DNA of 64,000 nucleotides from Bradyrhizobium sp. ISRA430. Its GTDB lineage: Bacteria; Pseudomonadota; Alphaproteobacteria; Rhizobiales; Xanthobacteraceae. The first letter of the stretch is position 1; each line of letters starts with the position of its first letter. Below, piece after piece: positions 1-8,540 of this stretch. The stretch covers positions 7,852,501 through 7,916,500 of the forward strand of contig NZ_CP094516.1 of assembly GCF_029909975.1 (NCBI RefSeq), written 5' to 3'. Under the pieces are notes generated by a model. The model had not been told where the DNA came from, did not search any database, and worked only from the letters and a program-made list of their open reading frames with translations. The position numbers and the translations under genes were made by a program.

Positions 1-878
1 GCTCCCATTCCTCGGCACGCATTTTGGATGTACGGCCCGTTAGAGTGCGTGAGGAACTTGATCGTGGGCGCGTCGTGGTGCTGGCAGGATTTCAAGGCGT
101 GAACCCGGCGACCAGAGAAATCACCACGCTTGGCCGGGGCGGCAGCGACACCACGGCCGTCGCCATGGCCGCGGCGCTGAAAGCCGAGCGCTGTGAGATC
201 ATCAAGGAGGTCGACGGCATTTGCTCGGCCGATCCGCGCGTCGTGCCGGATGCAAGGCCGCTGCGGCGAGTGGATTTCGCATCCCTGTCCGAAATGTGCT
301 TCTGGGGCGCAAAGATCCTGCATTTTCGCAGCGTAGAGCTGGCGCAAAGTCAGCACGTGCCTCTGGTGCTCAAGCAGTGGGGTGGCGGTGAGCGCGGCAC
401 GCAAGTGATGAAGGAGGTTGCAGGGATGGAAAGCGGGAAGGTTCTGGCCGTCAACTCGATGGCTCGCATTGAGCATGTGGAGATTGATTCCAGGGATCTC
501 AACCACGGCTTCGAGAAGTTCGCGCAGCATCTCAAGCAAAACAGTCTGTCCTGGCCGCAGCTCCTTGCATCACACTTCGCGACAGGAAAAACCAGCATGA
601 CCGTGGCCTGCGATACGGAGTGGCTCGACGCGCTGCTGCGCACGCTGGAGGTCGCCAAGGACCTGCGCAAGCAGCGCGAGGCGTCAAGCTCGGTGAGCCT
701 CACCTGCTTCGGCGGCGTTTCGTCGGAATTGCCGTTCAGGGCGTTGCAGGTTCTCGGGCAGCACGGGATCGTTCCCGACAAATACGTGTTGTCGCCGCAT
801 TCGGTCAGCCTGTTTGTCCCTGTGGAGAGCCGGGAGGTTGCGGTTCAGGCGCTACATTCGCTTGTCCAGCAAACATAG
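1..878 (+). CDS. Aspartate kinase, 5'-truncated by window edge
   Basis: This is the 3' part of an aspartate kinase, which phosphorylates L-aspartate at the first step of lysine, threonine and methionine synthesis. The frame is open to base 3, and the TTG at 24 lies inside conserved sequence, so the real start is outside the window. Visible are the amino-acid-kinase motifs VVLAGFQG and [14 protein letters not shown] and the segment [11 protein letters not shown]. After about residue 130 comes a tail of roughly 150 residues where the regulatory ACT domains should be. That tail looks divergent, so feedback control may differ from the housekeeping enzyme. A second, canonical lysC elsewhere in the genome is likely but not visible here. 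Confidence 0.85.
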   Translation, partial: SHSSARILDVRPVRVREELDRGRVVVLAGFQGVNPATREITTLGRGGSDTTAVAMAAALKAERCEIIKEVDGICSADPRVVPDARPLRRVDFASLSEMCFWGAKILHFRSVELAQSQHVPLVLKQWGGGERGTQVMKEVAGMESGKVLAVNSMARIEHVEIDSRDLNHGFEKFAQHLKQNSLSWPQLLASHFATGKTSMTVACDTEWLDALLRTLEVAKDLRKQREASSSVSLTCFGGVSSELPFRALQVLGQHGIVPDKYVLSPHSVSLFVPVESREVAVQALHSLVQQT

Positions 879-1148
879 CTTCGCGGAGCAGCGGACATCG
901 CTCCAACTTGCGCCTTGATCTCCAAATTGCGGGAATGAACAAATCTCCGAGCAACTTGAGTTGCGAACTCAAGCGCGCGGCAATCCCGGCGCGAGTCCGG
1001 AGCACGATCGTACCGTCTCGTCCAGGCAAGTGCGCGGGCCGCCACCCGCGCTTAATGAGCGTTTAACGCTTTTGCGCAACAGATAGAGATCACCAGCGCG
1101 GAAGTCCTAGTTACGAGTGCGAGCCGAGCTCCCGGGGAGGGGAATCGG

Positions 1149-1730
1149 ATGGGACTGCTTTTCGTTGGAGTGATCGCTGGAGTCCTGATCGGCTTTGGCT
1201 GGTTTGCGCCTTCCCGAGGATATTTCCTGGGGTGCGCATCACGACCCTGTTTCGACAGCGTTGCAGTCGCTCGACCCGCGGACCCCACGCCGAAGGTATC
1301 GGCGTCAGATCCGGCGATCGTCAAATCGAATTCTGCAGCTCCGGCAAGGTCCGGCAAGACATCATCTCCGAAGAAGCGGAGATCGGCCGACCTCGCAAAA
1401 GCGGCGTCCCCGCGCACGAGGATCAGCGTCCCGGCATCCGAACGCCCCGCGGAAAAATCAGATCCTGTTCTGGACAAGGCAAAGGTCGCGATCGCAGCGA
1501 AGTTGGAGGATCCGGGATCGGTTGAATTCAGCGATATGAAGCGCGCGATGCGGAAGAACACGTTTGGACGCCCTGTGGATACGATTTGCGGGCGTTTGAA
1601 AACAATAACCGCGTCAGGCGCGATTGGAGAGAGGCCATTTCTGTATCTCGTGAAGGAGGACGAAGCATACGTCGTCGACGGCAAGTCGGGGTCGGCGGCG
1701 TCAACCGCGTACCGAAATATCTGCAATTAG
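1149..1730 (+). CDS. Membrane-anchored or secreted protein of unknown function
   Basis: This is a 193-residue protein with an N-terminal hydrophobic segment (about residues 1-20), a low-complexity Pro/Ala/Lys/Ser linker (about 45-100) and a compact C-terminal domain (about 105-193) with two cysteines. The layout suggests a membrane-tethered periplasmic domain. The sequence GGGGAGGGGAATCGG just before the ATG contains a good ribosome binding site. I recognise no named family and no catalytic motif. It stands alone between the aspartate kinase and a LuxR-type regulator on the same strand. Similar proteins occur in Bradyrhizobium by my recollection, but no function is assigned. Confidence 0.6.
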   Translation: MGLLFVGVIAGVLIGFGWFAPSRGYFLGCASRPCFDSVAVARPADPTPKVSASDPAIVKSNSAAPARSGKTSSPKKRRSADLAKAASPRTRISVPASERPAEKSDPVLDKAKVAIAAKLEDPGSVEFSDMKRAMRKNTFGRPVDTICGRLKTITASGAIGERPFLYLVKEDEAYVVDGKSGSAASTAYRNICN

Positions 1731-1934
1731 GGAATGCGCGACCGCGCCACGGCGCGGCACGCGCGAAATGTTTTGAGCGGAAAGAATTTCCACCCAGGTG
1801 CCAGGCCAATCCACAGTGGATACGACGGCTGGCGCTGCGCGTGATGGTGCATTCAGGATGAATGCCGCCGCGGGGAACACGCAACACGGATCGATGGGAC
1901 TGTCGCAGAAATTCTTTTCATTTCCGAGGAAATC

Positions 1935-2726
1935 ATGGACGACCTAACCAACTCCTCAAAACGGCTTGATGGATCGCTTCACTTGCCGGTTCTGGTGATC
2001 ATCGAGCCGCTCCTGTTGCCTCGGACATGTATTCTGAACGTCCTCAGGCGGGAATTGGCCGACTTCGAGATCCTCGACATGGCGACGGTCCAAGGCTTGG
2101 ACTGCACGGCAGCCCGCGATGTTCGCCTGGTGGTGCTGAGTATCGCGGACAAGCGCATCGGCGATGCCTCGGTTGAGGACGATCTCGCCTTCGTTGGCGA
2201 GTGCTGTCCCGGCGCTGCCGTCGCGATCCTGTCAAACCATGATGACGAGACGACCGCGCAAGCTGCGATGCAGCGGGGCGTGCGCGGCTTTCTTCCCACC
2301 TCGCTACCAATCGAGGTCGTCATAGCCGGCCTGCGCCTCGTTCTGGTCGGCGGGGTCTACAGGCCGTTGCCGGTCGCCGGATTGAACAGGATGCCGGGCT
2401 TCGAGCCGCCGGATGCGCGCGGGCTTGCATCCGCTTATCTGATGAACGAGGCGACCAGAGTGGCCATCGAGAGGAGCATGACCGATCTCACGCCTCGAGA
2501 GCAGCAGGTTCTCGCAGAGCTGGAGCTTGGCCTGCCCAACAAGCTGATCGCCGCCAAATTGAATCTGTCGGAAAGTACCGTCAAAATGCACATTCAGCAC
2601 ATCATGAGGAAATGTGCCGCTCACAATCGCACGGAAGCGGTCCTCCGCTGGCGCGGCCGGTTGCCCGCACCGAGTCGCGATCACGAGCCGGGCCCAGCTT
2701 CAATGCCGGAGATCCAGTCGCCCTGA
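1935..2726 (+). CDS. LuxR-type response regulator with a pseudo-receiver domain
   Basis: This 263-residue transcription factor has a CheY-like fold at residues 15-140 and a clear LuxR helix-turn-helix at about 183-245 (LTPREQQVLAELELGLPNK, then LNLSESTVKMHIQHIMRK). The receiver lacks the usual acidic pair near its start (VIIEP). It has Ser where the phospho-accepting Asp is expected (VVLSIAD) and Thr where the conserved Lys is expected (GFLPTS). Phosphorylation is therefore unlikely, and control is probably by ligand, partner or expression level. The gene converges on the HlyD-type adaptor gene and ends 6 bases from it. It is a candidate regulator of the neighbouring secretion operon, by position only. 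Confidence 0.85.
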   Translation: MDDLTNSSKRLDGSLHLPVLVIIEPLLLPRTCILNVLRRELADFEILDMATVQGLDCTAARDVRLVVLSIADKRIGDASVEDDLAFVGECCPGAAVAILSNHDDETTAQAAMQRGVRGFLPTSLPIEVVIAGLRLVLVGGVYRPLPVAGLNRMPGFEPPDARGLASAYLMNEATRVAIERSMTDLTPREQQVLAELELGLPNKLIAAKLNLSESTVKMHIQHIMRKCAAHNRTEAVLRWRGRLPAPSRDHEPGPASMPEIQSP

Positions 2727-2732
2727 TCAGGA

Positions 2733-4205
2733 TCAATCCTCTCGGAATGCACCGCGGAAGCTGTCGAGCAGGGGCCTCAGCGCGTAAAGTGCGACCGTGC
2801 CGCGCCCTGTCGTGATGAACACCTGAACCGGCATGCCGGGGACGATCTGGATGTCGTTTGCGGCGATCTGCGCATCGTCGATCCGGATCTTGGTCGCGTA
2901 GTATGGCTGGTCGGTACGCTTGTCGAGAAGCCGGTCTGCGGATACGTGCACGACCGTCCCTTTCAGGCGCGGCACGCGACGCTGATTGTAGGGTACGAGA
3001 TGCACCTCGGCATTGAGGCCGGGATGAACCACGTCAATGTCCTCGGGCCTGAGGCGGGCGGTCACGATGAGGCGGTCTTGCCGGGGCACGAGGTCCATGA
3101 GCGGAGCGCCAGCCCCGATGACGCCGCCGGTTGTGTGAATCCGCAGGTCGGTTATCACGCCATCCTCGGGCGCCTTCACCTCCGTTCGTGATAGTTGATC
3201 CCTGGCCGCAAGCAACCGCTCGCGGAGCTGGAATATCTGGTTCTGTGCTTCGCGAAGCGACTGCGCGATCTCGTTCTGCCGGTCGCTCTCGAGCTTGAAC
3301 AGCGTGGCCTGCTGCTCGCTGATGACCTGCCCGGCGCGAGAAATCTGTGCAGTGATCTCGCCGCGGCGACCCTCAACGTCGGCCAGTTCACGTTGCAGGT
3401 TCAGAAGCCGCGGCCGCCGTTCCAATCCCTTGTTGACGAGGGTCGTGACCATATCGAGTTCTTCCCGGACGATGTCGCTTCGCCGTCCGGTGGCGCTCTC
3501 CTGAGCCTTGAGGCCTTCGATCTCCTTTTCGACCTGATGCCTCCGCTCGCCAATGACCGCAAGCTGCGATTCGTGAACCTGGCGGCGCGCCTGGAAAATG
3601 AACTGCTGCGCCGACACCGCAGCGGCCGCCACCTCGCTCTGCTTGCTGTCCTGCTCCAGCGTGCTCGGGATTGCGATCGTCTCAAATCTCTGCTGCTCGG
3701 CCTGAAGCCGCGCGGCACGCGCAATCGCATCCCATAACTGCCCCTGAAGGCTTTGCACCTCCGAATCGGCGCGGGTATCGTCCAGCACGATCAGCGTTTG
3801 TCCGCTTCGCACGACATTGCCGTCCGAAACCAGGATTCTCCTGACGATCCCGCCCTCCAGATGCTGAATTGTCTTGCGGCTCGATTCCGATTCCACGACG
3901 CCGGACGCGATCGCGGCACTCTCGAGAGGCGCGAGGCACGCCCAGGTGCCAAGTCCGAGCATGAAGCCGAGCACCAGCAGATTGCCCGCGAGGGTGACAC
4001 CGCGAAGCCTGGCGCGCGGAGAGATCGGCGTGGGGGTCGAGCACCATGGAAACTCGAGAGGCTCGTAATCGTCGATTGCGGTCACGACGCCGCCAAGTCG
4101 CCCGGCGCGCGGGAGGCTTGCGGGTGTTCGCGTGATCTGGTCCCAGATCATGGGAAGTCGTGACGCCGCGGCAAGCTTCCAGTTCGTTGGAAAATTCCAG
4201 ATCAT
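2733..4205 (-). CDS. HlyD-family type I secretion periplasmic adaptor
   Basis: This is a membrane fusion protein that would link an inner-membrane type I ABC exporter to an outer-membrane TolC-type channel. The 490-residue protein has a cytoplasmic N-terminus of about 70 residues, one transmembrane segment (LLVLGFMLGLGTWACLAPL) and a lipoyl half-motif (ASGVVESESSRKTIQHLEGG). A long coiled coil (about 150-330) with Gln/Glu/Arg-rich heptads follows, then the second lipoyl half (VKAPEDGVITDLRIHTTGG) and a C-terminal beta-barrel (IVPGMPVQVFITTGRGT). The start ATG overlaps the stop of the ABC transporter gene by 4 bases, so the two are translationally coupled. No TolC gene is present in the window. 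Confidence 0.93.
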   Translation of the reverse strand: MIWNFPTNWKLAAASRLPMIWDQITRTPASLPRAGRLGGVVTAIDDYEPLEFPWCSTPTPISPRARLRGVTLAGNLLVLGFMLGLGTWACLAPLESAAIASGVVESESSRKTIQHLEGGIVRRILVSDGNVVRSGQTLIVLDDTRADSEVQSLQGQLWDAIARAARLQAEQQRFETIAIPSTLEQDSKQSEVAAAAVSAQQFIFQARRQVHESQLAVIGERRHQVEKEIEGLKAQESATGRRSDIVREELDMVTTLVNKGLERRPRLLNLQRELADVEGRRGEITAQISRAGQVISEQQATLFKLESDRQNEIAQSLREAQNQIFQLRERLLAARDQLSRTEVKAPEDGVITDLRIHTTGGVIGAGAPLMDLVPRQDRLIVTARLRPEDIDVVHPGLNAEVHLVPYNQRRVPRLKGTVVHVSADRLLDKRTDQPYYATKIRIDDAQIAANDIQIVPGMPVQVFITTGRGTVALYALRPLLDSFRGAFRED

Positions 4206-5938
4206 GGTGCAATCTGCGATGTAACCTGCGGGCGGCTCAGGTGCTGTTCAAAGATTTCCTCGCTGTCGCCGAACGCGACGACCGCGCCGTCTTCCATGAT
4301 GGCAATCTTGTCCGTGGCCGCGAGGAGACCCATCCGGTGAGTGACGACGACCAGAATGACATTTGCGAGCTTCATGCGCTCGATGGCATCCAGCAGCATT
4401 CGTTCGCCTCCGTAATCGAGGCTGGCGTTCGGCTCGTCGAGAACGACGAGACGTGGAGTGCCGAAGAAGGCCCGGGCCAAGCCGAGGCGCTGCCGATATC
4501 CACGCGAGAACGCCTTTTCACTATGAACAACCGTGTCGTACCCAAGCGGCAGGCGCATGATCGCCTCATGGATGCCGACGAGCTTGGCTGCGTCGACGAC
4601 CTTCCGCCGATCGGCATCTTCAAGTCGTGCGATGATGTCGTTTATGGTGTCGCCGAGCAGGTTGATGTCCTGGGGGAGATATCCGAGACGATGGCCGCTT
4701 CGCTGCTCGCGAAGCAGCGCGACGTCGGAATTGTCGAGGAGGACACCGCCATGCGTTGGCATCGACAGCCCGGCGATCACCTGGCCAAGCAGGGACTTGC
4801 CGGACCCGGACGGACCGATAATGCCAAGGCACTCTCCGGGCGCGAGCCTGAACGAGATATCTTTCAGCAGGAAATGGTTGGTCCCCGCTAGTCTCACGCC
4901 AACGTTGTCGACGACGAGACCGCTCCGCGCTTGTTGTGGTGAGTTCTCTGCATCGTGCTGCTCGGTGGCGGGGAACGCTGCGAGAAGTGCGCCGAGCCGC
5001 TGACAGGCACTTGCGGCCGTCACGAGTGATTTCCAGCCCGCGATTGCACTCTCGACCGGCGCGAGCGCCCGGCTGAACATCAGCGTAGACGCAAAGATGA
5101 TCGCCGGACTTTTCCCGTGATCGAGGACGAGCCAGGCAGCAGCCCCCATGATCAGGACTTGCGACAGCGCGCGGACCGGTTTGGTGGCCAGCATGACGAT
5201 CTCGCCGCGCCGGAGTGCCACATCGTGCTCTCTGCGCGCGTCCTGCGCGTCATGGTGGATCGCGCGCGCTGCGCTATCGAACATTCCCATGGCGCGAATC
5301 ATGTGGATGTTGCCGGCGGCGGCCTGAAGGCGGCCGTAGCTTCTGGACAGTGCGGCGCCGGATTTGAGCAGAACGTCCTCGGTGGCCAGATCTCCGGCAA
5401 CCGTCAGAGCGAACAGGAAGGCCACGCAGCAGGCGCCCACCACGCCAAGCAGGGGATGGATCAGAAAGAGGACCAGGAGGAACAGGGGCGCCCAGAGCGC
5501 GTCGAACAGCATCGGACATGCGCCGGAATCGATGAACTGGCGCAGCACGGTGAGATCCCGATATGCGTCCGACGCCGGCGTCCGATCGCTGCGAAATGCG
5601 GATTCGAGGTTGGCCGAAAGCACGCAAGGACGAAGCCGATCGTCGAGCCAGGCGCCAAGGCGTCCCAGGACCGCGCGCCGCAATGCATCGAACACCCCGC
5701 CGACCACCACCGTGATCGCGACAATGAGCGTGAGCAGCAGCAGCGTGTCGCCGCTCCGGCTCGACAACACCCTGTCGTAGATCTGAAGCAGGTAGATGGA
5801 GGGCGCAAACAGAAGCAGGTTGTAGCTGCAACTATACGCGAATACGAGGCCAAGCGGTCCGGCACAGGACCAGAGCGCCGTGTGCAGCGGCGTCTGGATT
5901 TCCGGCAGGATGGGCAACCGAATGGGCGGCATCAGCAT
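4202..5938 (-). CDS. Type I secretion ABC transporter/ATPase (PrtD-like)
   Basis: This inner-membrane exporter ATPase would energise one-step secretion. It has an N-terminal six-helix transmembrane domain (about 25-320) and a nucleotide-binding domain with Walker A (GPSGSGKS), Q-loop, Walker B (LVVLDEPNASLD) and H-loop (VVTHR). The ABC signature is unusual: FSRGYRQ replaces the normal LSGGQ, resembling the C-loop of GldA-type ATPases. The length (578 residues from ATG 5938) fits PrtD/LipB-like exporters without a peptidase domain. I chose ATG 5938 because the upstream start at 5986 is a TTG and the family begins near MLMPPIRLPI. It lies between two repeat-protein genes upstream and the adaptor gene downstream. 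Confidence 0.92.
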   Translation of the reverse strand: MLMPPIRLPILPEIQTPLHTALWSCAGPLGLVFAYSCSYNLLLFAPSIYLLQIYDRVLSSRSGDTLLLLTLIVAITVVVGGVFDALRRAVLGRLGAWLDDRLRPCVLSANLESAFRSDRTPASDAYRDLTVLRQFIDSGACPMLFDALWAPLFLLVLFLIHPLLGVVGACCVAFLFALTVAGDLATEDVLLKSGAALSRSYGRLQAAAGNIHMIRAMGMFDSAARAIHHDAQDARREHDVALRRGEIVMLATKPVRALSQVLIMGAAAWLVLDHGKSPAIIFASTLMFSRALAPVESAIAGWKSLVTAASACQRLGALLAAFPATEQHDAENSPQQARSGLVVDNVGVRLAGTNHFLLKDISFRLAPGECLGIIGPSGSGKSLLGQVIAGLSMPTHGGVLLDNSDVALLREQRSGHRLGYLPQDINLLGDTINDIIARLEDADRRKVVDAAKLVGIHEAIMRLPLGYDTVVHSEKAFSRGYRQRLGLARAFFGTPRLVVLDEPNASLDYGGERMLLDAIERMKLANVILVVVTHRMGLLAATDKIAIMEDGAVVAFGDSEEIFEQHLSRPQVTSQIAP

Positions 5939-6077
5939 GATCGTCACCGCCTGAAATCGAGGTCCGGCGCACTTGCCGACGTTCAACGCAATCCGGTCGC
6001 GGCATCGGCGGGCATTGGCTTGAACTCCAGGACCGGCGGCATTGGCCGCCGATCCTGCCTGTCGAACGAGCTGGTGG

Positions 6078-6536
6078 TCAGAATGTATCGAGATGGAAGC
6101 TCACTTCTCCGCCCAACGCGGCGTTGCCGTCGCCGCCATTGCCGCCGATGCCGGCCACGACCTCCTGGTGCTGGTCCACCACGAGCTTGTTGATCTGAGT
6201 GGCATCCGTGTTGGCGTATACCTTGGAGGTATCGTGGCCGCTGTAGGATTTCTGGTTTCCGTTCGACTCGGCGTCTCCGCCATGGGCCTTGGAAAACCAT
6301 GAGGCCTTGGCGTTTGCGCCGCCGGCATCCCAATCCGCCGTCTGCTTGACGTGATCGCCGGTGTTCACATGCACATCGGCGCCGTCTGCCTTGTTGGTTG
6401 GATCGAAGTTCAGCGTCGGTTTGCTGATGATGGCTCCCTTGAAGGTACCGTCGCCGCCATTTCCGATACTTTGACCACCGGTGTTGATCGATTTGAATTC
6501 GATCGAATCCGAGATGTTGATTGCCTTGGGCAACAT
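6078..6536 (-). CDS. Small glycine-rich repeat protein, candidate type I cargo
   Basis: This 152-residue protein starts at ATG 6536, preceded by GGAGG at the right spacing. Near the N-terminus it has the motif IGNGGDGTFKGAII and near the C-terminus VVAGIGGNGGDGNAALGG. These are the same two motifs that bound each repeat of the larger protein encoded upstream. Between them is a hydrophilic Asp/Asn/Lys/His-rich insert of about 80 residues. The extreme C-terminus (VSFHLDTF) is short and amphipathic, as in cargo of PrtD-like exporters, and parallels the tail of the larger protein. It has no signal peptide. It sits directly before the exporter gene. A cargo role is inference from position and tail. 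Confidence 0.75.
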   Translation of the reverse strand: MLPKAINISDSIEFKSINTGGQSIGNGGDGTFKGAIISKPTLNFDPTNKADGADVHVNTGDHVKQTADWDAGGANAKASWFSKAHGGDAESNGNQKSYSGHDTSKVYANTDATQINKLVVDQHQEVVAGIGGNGGDGNAALGGEVSFHLDTF

Positions 6537-6669
6537 TTGAGCCTCCGTTCTTGTGTTGGCTGTCGTGCACCATCCCTCCCGATCAGGCGGACGCGCACGG
6601 CAAGTCTGATCCGCCCATGCGCGATGCCGATAGATGTCAAATTGGATACCATCCGGTCTGGTCGACCTA

Positions 6670-6683
6670 CGTACGAAAGTACG
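6670..6683. other. Small hairpin between the two repeat-protein genes
   Basis: CGTAC-GAAA-GTACG is a perfect 5-base stem with a four-base loop. It lies in the 268-base spacer between the large and small repeat-protein genes. It could influence mRNA processing or stability and so set different amounts of the two products. No T-run follows it on either strand, so a terminator is unlikely. Confidence 0.3.
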
Positions 6684-6804
6684 ACATTCGTCGCGCAACG
6701 TCGGAGCGCGAAACGTCAGGGGAGGGCGCCTCTGCGCGGGATTGCATGCGCAGGACGGTGTCCGCCGTTAGCCAAGGGCGAGCGCGGACGGTTGCGATGT
6801 TTCG

Positions 6805-8235
6805 CTATGCCAACAGATGAAGATCCGACAGAAGATGGGCGGAAAGATCGCCACCCAGCGCGAGATTGCCGGAGCCGCCATCCCCGCCAATTCCGGCAAT
6901 TTGGACCGCACTCTGGTCGATGTGCACGTTGTTGACCTGATCGGCCACTGCCGTCGAATGGGGACCTGCGATTGCGATGTTGATGGGTGCGTAGACCGCG
7001 ACGCTGACATCGATCAGGCTTCCGGCAAAATAGCCGTTGCCGCCATTGCCTGCGCCATTCGAACCGGTCGCGATCGTGTCGGAGCCGCCCCACAAGCCAT
7101 GGGAGAGAAGGCTTGCGTGGCCGCCCGCCGCGGCGTTGCCGTTGCCGCCGTGCCCGCCAATGCCGGCGAGCTGAACTATGGATTGATCCACATAGGCGTC
7201 ATTCGTCTGCACCGAGTGAACGTTGGAGCCATAGCCTGCGACTGCGATGTTGATCGGGTCGTACAGTACGAACGAGGTATGAACGAGGCTCCCGTAAAAC
7301 GCGCCGTCGCCGCCATTGCCGGCCTGGCTCCCGCCCGTTTGAACGTCGAAGGCGCTGGCGCCGTTGCTTGATCCCCAGCTCGGGTCAAGTGTCATGATGC
7401 TGCCGCCGGCGGCGACATTGGCATTTCCGCCACTTCCGCCGACGCCCGCGATCTGCGTGGCCGATTGATCGATGTCGACCGTGTTCGATTGACTTGCATG
7501 CGCAGTGCCGCCCGATCCCGCCACCGCAATATTGATGGGATGATAGATCACCACCGGTGCGTCCACCAACGCACCCGAGAAATAGCCGCTGCCGCCGTTT
7601 CCGGCACCGTTGTCGCCGCTCGCGATCATGCTGGAGCCCAGGGAAGTACTGACGCTGCCGCCTGAGGCAATGTTGTCATTGCCGCCATGTCCGCCGATGC
7701 CGGCCATCTGAAAGGCGGATTGATCGACATTCAAATTGTTGGACTGGCTGGCCAGCGCGACCGAACCGTATCCAAGACTCACCGAGATGTTGATGGGCTC
7801 ATAGATCAGCAGGGACGCGTGAACGATGCCTCCGTAGAAGTAGCCGTCGCCGCCGTTCCCGGCCGTGTTCGCCCCGCTCTCGGCCGCAGCAACGCCTGTC
7901 CCGGGATGGGATGCGCTAGAGTCAAGCTTGGTGGCCGGAGAATCCAGGCCCGCTGTCGTGTGGTTGCCGACGTGACCGCCCGTGCTGACCCCCGATGCGA
8001 TGGGCTGTTCGGATTGACCCGGACCGGAATCATGAGGCGAGGAATTTGCGCTCGCGGAATGCGCTCCAAGGCCTGCAAACGGGCCCGGACCATGGACCAG
8101 GCCGCCAGCGCCGGCCGGCTCCGTCAGGAACGGGGCTTTCGGAGCCGGACCCGGTTCATCGTCGCCATCGTAGCCGTCGTGGCGATGGGAGGCGTGATGC
8201 AGCCGGATTCCATCCGACATCCGCGAAAAGTCCAT
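6805..8235 (-). CDS. Four-repeat glycine-rich protein, candidate type I secretion cargo
   Basis: This 476-residue acidic protein starts at ATG 8235, five bases after GGGAGG. A Ser/Gly/His-rich N-terminus (about 1-120) is followed by four repeats of 68-69 residues at about 125-193, 211-278, 305-372 and 395-462. Each repeat opens with AGNGGxGxF, has a central (Y)xPINI(A/S)(V/I) strand, then (V/I)DQSxxQ(M/I/L)AG(I/V)GGxGGNxN, and ends AxGG. Linkers of 17-26 residues vary. It has no cysteine after the chosen start and no signal peptide, and it ends LSAHLLSDLHLLA. The pattern is repetitive, beta-rich and adhesin-like, but it is not the canonical RTX nonapeptide. It is the first gene of a leftward unit leading to exporter genes. 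Confidence 0.8.
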   Translation of the reverse strand: MDFSRMSDGIRLHHASHRHDGYDGDDEPGPAPKAPFLTEPAGAGGLVHGPGPFAGLGAHSASANSSPHDSGPGQSEQPIASGVSTGGHVGNHTTAGLDSPATKLDSSASHPGTGVAAAESGANTAGNGGDGYFYGGIVHASLLIYEPINISVSLGYGSVALASQSNNLNVDQSAFQMAGIGGHGGNDNIASGGSVSTSLGSSMIASGDNGAGNGGSGYFSGALVDAPVVIYHPINIAVAGSGGTAHASQSNTVDIDQSATQIAGVGGSGGNANVAAGGSIMTLDPSWGSSNGASAFDVQTGGSQAGNGGDGAFYGSLVHTSFVLYDPINIAVAGYGSNVHSVQTNDAYVDQSIVQLAGIGGHGGNGNAAAGGHASLLSHGLWGGSDTIATGSNGAGNGGNGYFAGSLIDVSVAVYAPINIAIAGPHSTAVADQVNNVHIDQSAVQIAGIGGDGGSGNLALGGDLSAHLLSDLHLLA

Positions 8236-8334
8236 CGTAGCCTCCCTCATCACAATCGCTCCAGCGCAATCGGACGGGTCCTGCATTCCGGACAGAATGT
8301 CATCCTGGGAAGGTCGAAAGCCCAGTCGTCAGTT

Positions 8335-8379
8335 CGGATATAGCGGTTCGGATGGCAGCCGTAGCTGCGGCTATATCCG
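8335..8379. promoter_or_regulatory. Nested inverted repeat in divergent intergenic region
   Basis: The 305-base gap between the leftward repeat-protein operon and the rightward cyclase-domain gene holds a perfect 10-base inverted repeat. CGGATATAGC lies at 8335-8344 and GCTATATCCG at 8370-8379, enclosing an inner GCAGC-CGTA-GCTGC hairpin. Its place between two divergent genes suggests an operator or a transcription-coupled hairpin. I see no confident -35/-10 pair. Nothing else is apparent in the gap. Confidence 0.45.
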
Positions 8380-8540
8380 TTCGGGTGCGACCAAAGCCTT
8401 TGTAACGGCGGGCCCGAACGCGAGCTGACGCGAGAGCCACCGGCAAACCTTCGATTGGGAGTATTGTTGCCAACTCAGGATTGCACGACTACGCTCTACC
8501 CTAGGTACGCCCAAACGGTCTTTCGATTGGCCGCACGTTC

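Noticed and set aside
6078..8235. RTX toxin repeats in the glycine-rich proteins
   Set aside because: The GNGGDG and GGHGGN motifs are not spaced as GGxGxDxUx nonapeptides and occur once or twice per 68-residue unit, so these are not canonical RTX repeats.
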